NCBI RefSeq assembly: GCF_022024275.1
Contig: NZ_CP091804.1
Coordinates: 3,428,501 to 3,492,500, forward strand
Source: Sphingopyxis sp. BSN-002
GTDB taxonomy: Bacteria; Pseudomonadota; Alphaproteobacteria; Sphingomonadales; Sphingomonadaceae
DNA length: 64,000 nt
Direction of reading: 5' to 3'
Shown here: positions 52,362 to 61,706 of the stretch, one piece after another
Layout: each line of letters begins with the position of its first letter
How positions within the stretch are numbered: the first letter of the stretch is position 1
The notes under the pieces: model-generated
The model's input: the letters and a program-made list of their open reading frames with translations, nothing else
Database searches by the model: none
What the model was told of the DNA's origin: nothing
Made by a program: the position numbers and the translations under genes

Positions 52362-53704
52362 CAGAGATTCGCGCCGTTCGCCGCGATGATCTCCGAATAG
52401 AAGCGCGCGCTCCGCTTCGGCGTCCGAACCTGCGTCTGGTAATCGACATGGACGATCCCGAAGCGCTTCGAATAGCCGAGCGACCATTCGAGATTGTCGA
52501 GCAGCGACCACGCCATATAGCCGCGCACATCGACGCCCTTGGCGATCGCATCGCCGATTGCCGCGATATGCGTGCGGAAATAGTCGCAGCGCAGCGGGTC
52601 GTCGATCCCGTCGGGACCGGCGGTCGGGGGGTCGTAGAAGGCGGCGCCGTTTTCGGTGATGTAGAGCGGGATGTTGCCATAGGTGTCGCGGAACCAGACG
52701 AGCATGTCGGTCATCGCGGGGGGATAGACTTCCCAGTCGGTCGTGGTGTGGGTCGCGATCTGTTTCACCGGCGCGGCCTGCTGTGGCCACTGGTTCGGGT
52801 CGTGTTTGACGACGTTGCGCGTATAGTAATTTATGCCAATGAAATCGACCGGTTGGTTGATGTCTTTTAGATCGTCTGCCGACCATTCGGGCCATGCCTC
52901 GCCGAAGATTTCCTTCAGCTCTTCGGGATAGGAGCCCTTGAGCGCCGGGTCGAGATACTGGCGGTTCATATAGGCGTGCGCGCGGGCGGTGGCGGCAACA
53001 TCCTCGGCACTGTCGGTCGCCGGATATTTGGGTTCGATGTTGACGACGAGGCCGATCTCGTGCGCCCCTTCGGCGCGATAGGCCTGCACGGCCTTGCCGT
53101 GCGAGCGCATCAGATTGTGCGTCGCGATCGGTGCCTCGAACATGTTGCGGTGCCCCGGCGCGAGCGCGCCGTGGAGATAGCCGCCGTCGGTGATCACCCA
53201 CGGTTCGTTCAGCGTGACCCATTTGGTCACCAGCCCGTCGAGCGCGCGGTACATGACGCTCGCATAGTCGGCGAACCAGTCGGCACTGTCGCGGTTGAGC
53301 CAGCCGCCGCGATCGTCGAGCGCGACGGGCAGGTCCCAATGGTGCAGCGTCAGCAGCGGCTCGATGCCCTGCTTGAGCAGGGTGTCTACGAGGCGCTTGT
53401 AGAAATCGAGTCCCTTGTCGTTCACCCGGCCGGTCCCCTCGGGCAGCACGCGGCCCCAGTTGACGCTGAAGCGATACGCCTGCAGCCCGAGTTCGCGCAT
53501 CAGTGCGACATCGCTTTCCATGCGGTTATAATGGTCGCACGCGACGTCGCCGGTGTCGCCCGGCGCGGCCATCAGCCGCGGGTCGTGTGTAAAGCGCTGC
53601 CAGATGCTGGCGCCCGCGCCGTCGGCGAGCGGCGAGCCCTCGATCTGATAGGCGGCGGTCGCGGCGCCCCACAGGAAATTGTCGGGGAAAGGCGTCTTGG
53701 TCAT
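52361..53704 (-). CDS. Beta-glucosidase, GH1
   Basis: A 447-residue cytoplasmic retaining beta-glycosidase with no signal peptide. FLWGAATAAYQIEGSPLADG opens the barrel; the acid/base Glu is in VTLNEPWVI near 165 and the nucleophile in LYITENGAAF near 350. SWSLLDNLEW-type aglycone residues appear as AWSLLDNLEWSLGY. It splits beta-glucosides brought in by the ABC or MFS transporter. Its ATG overlaps the esterase stop in ATGA. Confidence 0.94.
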   Translation of the reverse strand: MTKTPFPDNFLWGAATAAYQIEGSPLADGAGASIWQRFTHDPRLMAAPGDTGDVACDHYNRMESDVALMRELGLQAYRFSVNWGRVLPEGTGRVNDKGLDFYKRLVDTLLKQGIEPLLTLHHWDLPVALDDRGGWLNRDSADWFADYASVMYRALDGLVTKWVTLNEPWVITDGGYLHGALAPGHRNMFEAPIATHNLMRSHGKAVQAYRAEGAHEIGLVVNIEPKYPATDSAEDVAATARAHAYMNRQYLDPALKGSYPEELKEIFGEAWPEWSADDLKDINQPVDFIGINYYTRNVVKHDPNQWPQQAAPVKQIATHTTTDWEVYPPAMTDMLVWFRDTYGNIPLYITENGAAFYDPPTAGPDGIDDPLRCDYFRTHIAAIGDAIAKGVDVRGYMAWSLLDNLEWSLGYSKRFGIVHVDYQTQVRTPKRSARFYSEIIAANGANL

Positions 53705-54438
53705 TTCTTGTCCTTCGCGGGGAGGCGGTGTTCGAGGAGCCACGCGTAAAGCGCGGGATCGTCATAGGCGGGGTCCCAGGCATTGTGGCCGAGGTCGGGA
53801 TAGACGGTGAGGCGCGCCTTGCGGCCGCCGCAGGCGCGGATCGCGCGCGCCATGTTGAAGCTGCCCTCGGGCAGCACGACATCGTCGCGGTCGCCGTGGA
53901 AGGCCCAGACGGGCAGGTCCATGATCCGGCACGCGCCGCCGGGATCGCCGCGCCCGGCGACCGGCGCGACCGCGGCGAAGCGCGTCGGCTCGGCGACGAC
54001 CCAGCGCCAGCTCGCGTGACCGCCGCGGCTGAGCCCGGTCAGATAGATGCGCGACGGGTCGATGCGGAACTTCTTGGCCGCATAATCGACCAGCCGGTCG
54101 AGCTTTTCGATATCCCAGTCCTGATCGGTCCCGAGCAGCGGCGAGACGAGGACGAAGGGAAAGTCGGGATCGCGATCGGCGATCTTCGGCGGGCCGTGCA
54201 CCTTGACCTTTGCGACGTCGTCGCCGCGCTCGCCCGATCCGTGAAGGAAGATCAGCAACGGCCACTGCTTCGCCTTGTCGGCCGAATAGCCGCGCGGCAG
54301 GAAAAGCTGGTACGGATAATTGCCCGCCTCGATCGCGGGTTGCGGGCTTTGTCCGTCGGTCATCTGCGCCATTGCCGGAGGAGAGAGGGTGAGGGCGAGT
54401 GCCGCCAGCGCGGCGATTTTCAGTCGTTTCATGGTCAT
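53701..54438 (-). CDS. Exported alpha/beta-hydrolase (esterase family)
   Basis: A 245-residue secreted hydrolase with a signal peptide ending near residue 25 (PPAMAQ). LIFLHGSGERGDDV holds the oxyanion loop, the nucleophile is in LTGLSRGGH near 141 (GxSxG), an Asp in AFHGDRDDVV and the His in DLGHNAWD. This is the carboxylesterase/dienelactone-hydrolase group found among carbohydrate esterases and CE-type genes in glycan loci. It may remove acyl groups from the sugar substrate. ATGA overlaps join it to both neighbours. Confidence 0.82.
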   Translation of the reverse strand: MTMKRLKIAALAALALTLSPPAMAQMTDGQSPQPAIEAGNYPYQLFLPRGYSADKAKQWPLLIFLHGSGERGDDVAKVKVHGPPKIADRDPDFPFVLVSPLLGTDQDWDIEKLDRLVDYAAKKFRIDPSRIYLTGLSRGGHASWRWVVAEPTRFAAVAPVAGRGDPGGACRIMDLPVWAFHGDRDDVVLPEGSFNMARAIRACGGRKARLTVYPDLGHNAWDPAYDDPALYAWLLEHRLPAKDKK

Positions 54439-55250
54439 CCCTTGACGCTCCCGGTCAGGAGGCCGCTCAGATAGAAGCGCTGCAGCGCGAGGAAGAGGAT
54501 CAGCACCGGCAGGGTGGTGACGACCGCGCCCGCCATCATCAGCTCATTATCCTGCACATGCTCGCGGCTCATCGCGGCGAGCGCGACGGGGAGCGTGTAG
54601 AGATTCTGGTCAGCTAGGATGATCAGCGGCCACATGAAGTCGTTCCAGCTCGCAAGGAAGACGAACAGTGCCAGCGTGACGATGATCGGGGTCAGGATCG
54701 GCAGCACGACGCGGCGCAATATCTGCCCCTCGCTCGCGCCGTCGATACGCGCCGCCTCAAGCATCTCGTCGGGGATCGACAGGCAATATTGGCGGACGAG
54801 GAAGATGCCGAAGATGCCCGCGAGCCACGGTACGAGCGCACCGGCGTAGCTGTTGACGAGCCCCATCGCCTTCAGTTCGAGAAACAGCGGCAGCATCCCG
54901 ATCTGCCCCGGCACGACGAGCGCCGCGACGAGCATGCGGAAGGTCGCGTCGCGGCCCCTGAAGCGCAGCTTCGCGAAGGCGTATCCGGCGGGTACGGTGA
55001 ACAGCAGGGCGAGGATCGTCGCGAGCGTCGACACCAGCACGCTGTTCGCAAGGAAGCGCCCGACCCCGAAGGTGCCGAACAGCATCCGGTAATTGTCGAG
55101 CGTCGGGCTGTCGGGGAGCAGTGGCGGCGGGAATTGCGACGCCTCCCCGCGCGCCATGAAGCTGACGGACACCATCCACAGCAGCGGCGCGATGGTGAGC
55201 AGCGCGACGAATGCGGCGAGCAGGGTGACGGTCCAGCGGCGAAGGCTCAT
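54435..55250 (-). CDS. ABC sugar transporter permease (MalG-like)
   Basis: A 271-residue inner-membrane permease of the CUT1 carbohydrate ABC family with six helices. The EAA loop EMLEAARIDGASEGQILRRVVLPI near residues 150-173 (core EAARIDGA) contacts the ATPase; LASWNDFMWPLIIL is the typical late helix. SVSFMARGEASQFPPPLLPD near the N-terminus is the MalG periplasmic loop. The ATG at 55250 is overlapped by the upstream permease stop. Confidence 0.9.
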   Translation of the reverse strand: MSLRRWTVTLLAAFVALLTIAPLLWMVSVSFMARGEASQFPPPLLPDSPTLDNYRMLFGTFGVGRFLANSVLVSTLATILALLFTVPAGYAFAKLRFRGRDATFRMLVAALVVPGQIGMLPLFLELKAMGLVNSYAGALVPWLAGIFGIFLVRQYCLSIPDEMLEAARIDGASEGQILRRVVLPILTPIIVTLALFVFLASWNDFMWPLIILADQNLYTLPVALAAMSREHVQDNELMMAGAVVTTLPVLILFLALQRFYLSGLLTGSVKG

Positions 55251-56143
55251 ATCGCACCCCCGCGCTTCGCGAGCTTGAGCTGTACGAGCGTCACCGCGAG
55301 AATGCAGAGGAAGAGCAGGAAGGCGACCGCCGCGCCCGAGCCGAGGTTCCACCATTTGAACCCCTCCTCGTACATGAAATAGAGGATGGTGACGGTCGAC
55401 TGGGCGGGGCCGCCCTGCGTCATCACATAGGGTTCGGCGAAGAGCTGGAACATCGCCGCGACGGTCAGCACCGAGACGAGCAACACCGTCGGCGCGATCG
55501 CGGGCAGGGTGACGTGGCGGAGGCGCGTCCACCAGCCGGCGCCGTCGATCCGCGCGGCTTCTTCCAACTCGCGCGGCACGGTCTGCAGCGCGGCGAGAAA
55601 GATGATCATATTATAGCCGAAGGTCTTCCACCCGACGAAGATCAGGATCGCGGGCAGCGAGGCGTGCGGATCGCCGAGCCAGTCGACCGGCGCGATGCCG
55701 AACAGCGAGAGCAGATAATTGACGAGCCCGTAGCGCGTGTGGAGCAGATAGCGCCACACCACCGCGGTTGCGACGAGCGTCGTCACATAGGGCGCGAACA
55801 GCGCGACACGCCACACCGGACGCCATTTGAGCCAGCGCGAATTGACGAGCATCGCGGCGAACAGCGACAGGCCGACAACGAAGGGCACGCCGAGGACGAC
55901 GAACCAGAGCGTGTTGCCCATCGCCTTCCAGAACAGCGGATTTTCAATAAGCCGTTCGTAATTCTGGAAACCCACGAAGCGGAGGTTGCTAAGGTCGGCG
56001 AGGGCGTAGATGTCGAAATCGGTGAAGCTCAGTACCAGCGACGCCAGCGCGGGGACCACGAAGAAAATGACGATCGCGGTCAGCGCGGGCGCGCTCATGC
56101 CCCAGCCGGCGCGAGCTTCGCTCTGGCGCCCGATCGTGCTCAA
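55247..56143 (-). CDS. ABC sugar transporter permease (MalF-like)
   Basis: A 298-residue CUT1 permease with six helices. LSFTDFDIYALADLSNLRFVGFQNYERL (core FVGFQNYERL) is the MalF-type loop and the EAA motif lies in ELEEAARIDGAGWWTRLRHVTLP. The TTG at 56143 overlaps the binding-protein stop by four bases; an ATG at 56098 is possible. It pairs with the downstream MalG-like gene. Confidence 0.9.
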   Translation of the reverse strand: MSTIGRQSEARAGWGMSAPALTAIVIFFVVPALASLVLSFTDFDIYALADLSNLRFVGFQNYERLIENPLFWKAMGNTLWFVVLGVPFVVGLSLFAAMLVNSRWLKWRPVWRVALFAPYVTTLVATAVVWRYLLHTRYGLVNYLLSLFGIAPVDWLGDPHASLPAILIFVGWKTFGYNMIIFLAALQTVPRELEEAARIDGAGWWTRLRHVTLPAIAPTVLLVSVLTVAAMFQLFAEPYVMTQGGPAQSTVTILYFMYEEGFKWWNLGSGAAVAFLLFLCILAVTLVQLKLAKRGGAI

Positions 56144-57408
56144 AGTGCCTGTCCTTTTTCAAGCATCCAGCGCCGCTTTTCGAGCAGGCGGTCGGCGCGG
56201 CGGTCGATCTCTTTCGCCGCGGCATCGACGGCGAATTCGCCGCGCACCATGCGCTCGGCGACGATCTGCATCTCGGTGACGATGCGCTCCCATTCGGGAA
56301 CCTTGGGCAGCGCGGTCGCGCGGTCGAGCTGCGTCGCAAAGGGCGCGACGATCGGGTCGCTTGCAAGGCCCGCGTCGGCCCATACCGAACGGCGCGCGGG
56401 AAGGTCGCCAGTGAGTTTCTGGAAGCTGAGCTGTGCCGACGGCGCGAGCAGCCGCGACACGATGTCCCAAGCCGCGTCGGGCCTTGCGGTCCCGGCAAAG
56501 ACGACGAGGCTCGATCCGCCCGGCGCGGCCGATCCGATGCCCTGCGGCCCGGGATTGGGCGCGGTGCCCCATTTGTCCTGCATCGCGGGCGTGAGGCGGC
56601 TTTTCATGTCGCCAATCGTCCACGGGCCCGAGGTGAAGATGCTGAAGAAGCCCTTCGCGAACTCGTCCCAGATATTCGAGATCTGCGTCGCCGATGCAAC
56701 CGGTGCGAGCTTCTCGTCGAACAGTGATTTGTAGAAGGCGAGCGCCGCCTTGAACTCGGGATCGGCGAAGGCGCCGCGCGATCCGTTGTCGCGCAGCAAT
56801 CGCGCGCCGGCCGACAGCGCGATGGTCAGCAATTGCTCGAACTCGTTGACCGGTAGCAGCACGGCATAATTGCCCGGTCCGGCGAGCGCCTTCACCTTGT
56901 GCAGCGCCGCCTTCCATTCGCTCCAGATGAGCGGCGGCGCGGCATAGCCCGCGCGCGCGAACAGGTCCTTGCGGTAGAATTGCAGCCGCGTGTCGACATA
57001 CCAGGGCACGGCCCAGGTCTTGCCCGCGATGCGGTTGGTATCGACGACGGCGGGGAACTGGTCAGTCAGCAGATGCTCGGCCGATGCAGGCACCGGCGCG
57101 ATCGCGCCGATCGCCGCCATCTCGGCGATCCAGCTGTTACCGACCTGTCCGATCGCCGGGAGCGAGCCGCCCGCGAAGCCGGTGAGCAATTTCTCGTGTG
57201 CCGCGGTCCAGGGGAGCGGCTGGACGCTGATCTTGGGCATCGACGCAGGCAGCTTCAGTGTATCGAGCAGCGCGGGCAGATGCGCCGCCTCATTCCCCAT
57301 CGCCCACACGGTCAGCCCGTCGCCGCCGCGTGCACCGCATCCACCCAGCATGGGGAGCAGGGGCAGCGCAGCGAGCGCGCCTGTCATCTGGCGCCGCGTC
57401 AGCTCCAC
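56140..57408 (-). CDS. ABC sugar-binding protein
   Basis: A 422-residue extracellular solute-binding protein family 1 member. The N-terminus combines a Tat-like RRQMTGALAALPLL with a lipobox (PMLGGC), so it is a membrane-anchored lipoprotein, possibly Tat-exported. SWIAEMAAIGAIAPV, WAVPWYVDTRLQFYRKDLF and FTSGPWTIGDMKS are typical of sugar binders. The GTG at 57408 is preferred over a longer reading that enters lacI. It delivers oligosaccharide to the MalF/MalG-like permeases. Confidence 0.88.
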   Translation of the reverse strand: MELTRRQMTGALAALPLLPMLGGCGARGGDGLTVWAMGNEAAHLPALLDTLKLPASMPKISVQPLPWTAAHEKLLTGFAGGSLPAIGQVGNSWIAEMAAIGAIAPVPASAEHLLTDQFPAVVDTNRIAGKTWAVPWYVDTRLQFYRKDLFARAGYAAPPLIWSEWKAALHKVKALAGPGNYAVLLPVNEFEQLLTIALSAGARLLRDNGSRGAFADPEFKAALAFYKSLFDEKLAPVASATQISNIWDEFAKGFFSIFTSGPWTIGDMKSRLTPAMQDKWGTAPNPGPQGIGSAAPGGSSLVVFAGTARPDAAWDIVSRLLAPSAQLSFQKLTGDLPARRSVWADAGLASDPIVAPFATQLDRATALPKVPEWERIVTEMQIVAERMVRGEFAVDAAAKEIDRRADRLLEKRRWMLEKGQAL

Positions 57409-57427
57409 AGGCGGCGCACCTTTGGCA

Positions 57428-58474
57428 TCACTCGGCCTCGCGCTCCGCCGCAACCGCCTTCGCAACCGCAGCCAGCCCCACCGGGCCCGCGGTCGTGCCG
57501 CGCGCGATCAGCGTCGGGGTCAGGATGTTCGCGCTTGCCGCGCCAAGCGTCTCGCCGCGCAGCAGGCGAAGCAGCAACATCATCGCGGTCGAGCCGAGCC
57601 GGTCGATCTTGACCTGCATCGTCGACAGCGCCGGGGAGACGTGGCGCGCGAGCGGGATGTCGTCGAAACCCGCGACCATGATGTCGCGCGGCACCGAAAG
57701 CCCCGCTTCGCCAAGCTGGTGGATGCAGCCGACCGCCATCAGGTCGTTCGACGCGAACACTGCGTCGGCGGGAAGCTGGCCCTGGATCAGCAGGCGCGCC
57801 GCCTCGGCGCCCGCTTCTTCGGAAAAGTCGCCGGGCAGGATCACCGGGCTGCGTTCCTTGGCGATCTTCGCCATCGCGTCGACGAAGCCGCGCTGGCGGT
57901 CGCGCGCGTCGCGGTTGTGCTTCGGTCCCGCGATATGGACGACCTGCCGCGCGCCGCGGTCGAGCAGCGCCTCGGTCATCGCATAGGCGCCATGATAATT
58001 GTCGACGGCAACGAACGGGACGTCGAGTGGACCGGCGTCATAGTTGAGCAGGACCGTCGGCAGTGCGGGGTCGAGGTGGCCTGCGAGCAGCTCGGGCTTC
58101 ATGTCGGGCGGCATGATCAGCAGCCCGTCGACGCGCCCGCGCATCGAGGCGACTGCGGCGGCGGTTTCGTGCGCGCTGCCGTGCATGTTGCCGAGCAGCA
58201 GGTGCATCCCCGATTCATGCGCGACCAGGTCGATGCCGCGAATGATCTCGGAGAAGAACTCGCCGAACAGGTCGGGCAGGATCACGCCGACGGTGTCGGT
58301 CTTCTTGCGCGTCAGGCTGCGCGCACCGCTGTGGGGAACAAAATTGAGCTTTTTGACCGCCGCCAGCACCGCATCGCGTGTTGGGCCGGTGACGTTGCCG
58401 AGCCCGTTGATCGCGCGCGACGCTGTTGCGACCGATACGCCTGCCTCGCGCGCCACATCCCTCAACGTCGCCAT
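57428..58474 (-). CDS. LacI-family transcription repressor
   Basis: A 348-residue regulator. TLRDVAREAGVSVATASRAI near residues 3-22 is the LacI helix-turn-helix with the recognition helix VSVATASRAIN and hinge NFVPHSGARSL. The effector domain follows (VGVILPDLFGEFF, DAVFASNDLMAVG near the second half). The effector is likely a sugar. Three AACCGGTT palindromes in the window fit LacI operators, including one about 50 bases upstream of this gene, which suggests autoregulation. It lies 19 bases ahead of the binding-protein gene, after the ATPase gene. Confidence 0.93.
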   Translation of the reverse strand: MATLRDVAREAGVSVATASRAINGLGNVTGPTRDAVLAAVKKLNFVPHSGARSLTRKKTDTVGVILPDLFGEFFSEIIRGIDLVAHESGMHLLLGNMHGSAHETAAAVASMRGRVDGLLIMPPDMKPELLAGHLDPALPTVLLNYDAGPLDVPFVAVDNYHGAYAMTEALLDRGARQVVHIAGPKHNRDARDRQRGFVDAMAKIAKERSPVILPGDFSEEAGAEAARLLIQGQLPADAVFASNDLMAVGCIHQLGEAGLSVPRDIMVAGFDDIPLARHVSPALSTMQVKIDRLGSTAMMLLLRLLRGETLGAASANILTPTLIARGTTAGPVGLAAVAKAVAAEREAE

Positions 58475-58524
58475 ATCCGTCGCCCCTACCGCCTGAAAGC
58501 GTGCCGTCGCCGCGGCGCGATACG

Positions 58525-58536
58525 GTAACCGGTTAC
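58525..58536 (-). promoter_or_regulatory. LacI-family operator, site B
   Basis: GTAACCGGTTAC, a perfect 12-bp palindrome between the ABC ATPase gene and lacI, about 50 bases before the lacI start codon. It is the best copy of the three sites and suggests that lacI and the ABC genes behind it have their own regulated promoter. Confidence 0.82.
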
Positions 58537-58553
58537 AAGATCGCGATGCAAGA

Positions 58554-59639
58554 TCATTCGGCGCCGCCCGTGCGAAGCGCGAGGCCGTCGCCGTCGAAGA
58601 GGTGCAGGCGATCAGGCGGAAACAGCGCGGCGACCTGATCGCCCTCGGCGAGTCTGCCGTCGTCGCGGAGCTGGCACGCGACCGGTTCGTCGCCCTCGCG
58701 CCCGCCGAGATGCACGGTTGCGAGGCCGCCAAGCCGTTCGATGAAGCGGATCGTGAAGGGCAGTGCGCCGGGCGCGTCGCCGATCGCGATATCCTCGGGC
58801 CGGATGCCGATCGAGACCGGCGCATCCTCGGCAAGCGGCGGGATTATGGAGGGCAGGGCGATGCTGCGCCCGTCCGCGAGCGTTGCCCGCCTTCCGCCTG
58901 TCACCACGGCAGGCATGATGTTCATGCGCGGCGTTCCGAGGAACTGCGCGACGAAGATGTTCGCCGGACGCTCGTACAGATCGCGCGGGGTGCCGACCTG
59001 TTCGATCCGTCCTTCGCGGAGCACGATGATGCGGTCGGCGAGCGTCATCGCCTCGACCTGATCGTGCGTAACATAGAGCGTCGTCGTGCCGAGCTGGCGG
59101 TGCAGGCTGGCGAATTCGTAGCGCATGCGCACGCGAAGGTCGGCGTCGAGGTTCGACAGCGGCTCGTCGAACAGGAAGATCTGCGGCTGGCGCACGATCG
59201 CGCGGCCGATCGCGACGCGCTGCCGCTGCCCGCCCGAGAGCGCGGCGGGCTTGCGGTCGAGCAAGGCTTCGATGTTCAGGATCGCGGCGGCGCGGCGCAC
59301 CGCTTCGTCGATCGTGGCCTTGTCGGCCTTCGCGATCTTCAGCCCGAAGGCCATATTCTCGTACACCGTCAGGTGCGGATAGAGCGCGTAGCTCTGGAAC
59401 ACCATCGCAATGCCGCGATCCGACGGGGGCAGGGCGGTCACGTCGCGCTCGCCGATCATGATCGAGCCCGCGGTCAGTTCCTCAAGCCCCGCGACCGAAC
59501 GCAGCAGGGTCGATTTGCCGCAGCCCGAGGGGCCGACGATCACAGCGAATTCGCCGTCGGCGACGTCGATCGACACGCCCTTCAGCACTTCGGTATCGCC
59601 GAAATTCTTCCGTGCATCGCGGATCGTAAGCGCCGCCAT
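58554..59639 (-). CDS. ugpC: ABC transporter ATPase, MalK/UgpC-type
   Basis: A 361-residue ATPase for the CUT1 sugar importer. Walker A VGPSGCGKST near 36-45, signature LSGGQRQRVAIGRAI near 135, Walker B IFLFDEPLSNLDADLR and switch YVTHDQVEA are in order. The C-terminal OB-like regulatory domain (about 245-361, IGIRPEDIAIGDA) is typical of MalK/UgpC. It lies three bases from the GH97 gene and upstream of lacI, so the ABC components are split around the repressor. The gene name marks type; it need not carry glycerol phosphate. Confidence 0.92.
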   Translation of the reverse strand: MAALTIRDARKNFGDTEVLKGVSIDVADGEFAVIVGPSGCGKSTLLRSVAGLEELTAGSIMIGERDVTALPPSDRGIAMVFQSYALYPHLTVYENMAFGLKIAKADKATIDEAVRRAAAILNIEALLDRKPAALSGGQRQRVAIGRAIVRQPQIFLFDEPLSNLDADLRVRMRYEFASLHRQLGTTTLYVTHDQVEAMTLADRIIVLREGRIEQVGTPRDLYERPANIFVAQFLGTPRMNIMPAVVTGGRRATLADGRSIALPSIIPPLAEDAPVSIGIRPEDIAIGDAPGALPFTIRFIERLGGLATVHLGGREGDEPVACQLRDDGRLAEGDQVAALFPPDRLHLFDGDGLALRTGGAE

Positions 59640-59642
59640 CGG

Positions 59643-61706
59643 TCAGCGCGCCGGGGTCAGCGCGATGGCGAAGCCGCCGCCGGCTTCCATACGGACGGGG
59701 AGTTTCGTCGCCGCAGTGACGGTCTTTTCCTCGACAGTCATCGCAAAGCGGTCGCCGCCCACGCCGCCGCCGGGGCCGTCGCGCCAGATTTTCGCGCGAT
59801 AGCTCTTGCCCTTCGGCAGGAAGGCGAAGTCGATCGTCAGCTCGCGCGCCTGCTCGTCGGTGACGCCGCCGACATACCAGTCCTGTCCGCCGCGCCGCTG
59901 CCGCGCGAACACGGCATAGTCGCCGACTGCGCCCGCGAGCACGCGCGTCTGCTCCCAGTCGGCGGGGACGCGCTTGATGAACTCGAACGCGTCGGGGTGC
60001 TTTTCGTAATTCTCGGGCAGATCGGCCGCCATCTGCACCGGGCTGTAGATCACCACGAAATTGGCGAGCTGCCGCGCGAGCGTCGACGGGATTTCACGCC
60101 CGCCCTTGCCGGTCAGGCTGACGATGCCGGGGGTGAAGTCCATCGGCCCCGACAGCATCCGCGTGAAGGCGAGGTTGGTTTCATGCTCGGGCGGGTTTGG
60201 CGGGTCGCCCCACGCCTGATATTCCATGCCGCGCGCGCCTTCGCGACTGACCCAGTTGGGGTAGGTGCGGCGCAGCCCGGTGTCCTTGATCGGCTCGTGC
60301 GCGTTGATCGAGATATGGCGCTTGGCGGCCGCGAGCACGACCTCCAGATGGTGCCGCGACTGCCACTGGCCGTCGTGCCAGTCCCAGATTTCGTTGCCGC
60401 TCGCATCCTTGTGCAGCACGCCGCCCGCATCGGCGACATAGCCGGTCTTGACCGACGGCACGCCATGCTTCGCATAATAGTCCATCGTCGCGTCGAGCTG
60501 CTCGGCATAGAGCCCCGAATTGCCCGCGGTTTCATGGTGCCCCATGATCGCGACGCCCTTCGACTTCGCATAGGCTGCGACCTTGTCCATGTCGAAATCG
60601 GGATAGGCCTCGGCGAAGTTGAAATTGCGGCCATGGTCGCCGATCCAGTTGCCGTCCCAGCCCGTGTTCCACCCCTCGATCAGCACCGCGTCGAAACCGT
60701 GCTTCGCGGCGAAATCGATGTACTGCTTTGCATGTTCGGTGGTCGCGCCGTGCTTCGGCCCGCTGTTCCAGCTCCACTGGTCGAGGTGCATCGCCCACCA
60801 GATGCCGACATATTTGAGCGGCTTGACCCAGCTCACATCGCCCAGCTTGTTCGGCTCGTTAAGGTTCAGGATGATGTCGGCCGAGGCATAGAGGCCGGGG
60901 GCGTCGTCGCCGATGATGATCGTCCGCCAAGGCGTTTCGAAAGGTGCGGTACGCTGCACCTTCGACGGTTCGGACGAGTTCGAAAGGCGAGTGCGGAAGC
61001 GCTGTCCGTCGATCCGCTGCAGCCAGAAGGCGGCATAGTCGACCAGCGCCGCCTCGTGGATCGCGATATGCAGCCCGTCGTCCTTGCGGCGGAAGGTGAT
61101 CGGTGTGTGCGCGGTGCCGACCTGGTTCGCGGGGGTGTGATTGTACAGATATTCGTAGCGGTTCCACTCGCCCGCCGTGATCCACCAAGCCTCGGCCTCG
61201 CCCGCGATGTTGAACTCGGTCAGCTCTTCGTCGATCCGGACGTCCTTCAGCCGCTCCTGATCGGGGAAGGCGAAGCGGAAGCCGACGCCGCTGTCGAAGA
61301 CGCGCGCGATCAGGTCGATCCGCCGCTTGCCGCCGATCAGCTCGACGATCGGGACGCGCATCTCGCGGTAATTCTCGCGCGTGACGCGATTTTCGCCCCA
61401 CGGCTGCTCCCATGTGCGATCGGCTTCGGCATAGGTCGCATCGCCCAGCGCGGTGCTATGCTCGAACTTGCCGTCGCCGCGGAGCATGAAGCCGAGGCGC
61501 GAGGGCGCGATCACCGGCTTGCCGTCGCGCGTCACGCTATAGGTCGGAATCTCGTTCTCGGTCGTCAGCGCGAAGCAGATGCGTTCGTTCGGTGAGCAGA
61601 CCTTGTGCGTCACGTCATCGCGCGCGGCGACGGGATTGGCCGCTGCGGTCGCGAGCGCAGCGAAGGGCAGGCCGCCGGCGCGGGCGATGTCGCGCAGCCG
61701 CGGCAT
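59643..61706 (-). CDS. Alpha-glucosidase, GH97 (SusB-like)
   Basis: A 687-residue exported glycosidase with an N-terminal signal-like stretch. N-terminal beta-sandwich (about 30-280), TIM barrel (about 290-560) and C-terminal sheet match GH97. Catalytic region: INAHEPIKDTG near 470 and GARGMEYQAWG near 494 keep the two Glu of the inverting SusB group, and the position that holds the retaining-type nucleophile Asp reads VKTGYVADAGG, without Asp at that place. So an inverting alpha-glucoside hydrolase is predicted. It is co-transcribed with the sugar MFS gene (one-base overlap) and the ATPase gene. A reading extended upstream to 62135 is rejected. Confidence 0.9.
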   Translation of the reverse strand: MPRLRDIARAGGLPFAALATAAANPVAARDDVTHKVCSPNERICFALTTENEIPTYSVTRDGKPVIAPSRLGFMLRGDGKFEHSTALGDATYAEADRTWEQPWGENRVTRENYREMRVPIVELIGGKRRIDLIARVFDSGVGFRFAFPDQERLKDVRIDEELTEFNIAGEAEAWWITAGEWNRYEYLYNHTPANQVGTAHTPITFRRKDDGLHIAIHEAALVDYAAFWLQRIDGQRFRTRLSNSSEPSKVQRTAPFETPWRTIIIGDDAPGLYASADIILNLNEPNKLGDVSWVKPLKYVGIWWAMHLDQWSWNSGPKHGATTEHAKQYIDFAAKHGFDAVLIEGWNTGWDGNWIGDHGRNFNFAEAYPDFDMDKVAAYAKSKGVAIMGHHETAGNSGLYAEQLDATMDYYAKHGVPSVKTGYVADAGGVLHKDASGNEIWDWHDGQWQSRHHLEVVLAAAKRHISINAHEPIKDTGLRRTYPNWVSREGARGMEYQAWGDPPNPPEHETNLAFTRMLSGPMDFTPGIVSLTGKGGREIPSTLARQLANFVVIYSPVQMAADLPENYEKHPDAFEFIKRVPADWEQTRVLAGAVGDYAVFARQRRGGQDWYVGGVTDEQARELTIDFAFLPKGKSYRAKIWRDGPGGGVGGDRFAMTVEEKTVTAATKLPVRMEAGGGFAIALTPAR

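Noticed and set aside
52362..53339. Upstream extension of the EEP-family gene frame
   Set aside because: It reads GH1 in a shifted frame; the ATG at 52361 starts a clean signal peptide.
58602..61595. 997-codon plus-strand frame over the ATPase and GH97 genes
   Set aside because: Antisense to two motif-complete genes; no motif of its own.
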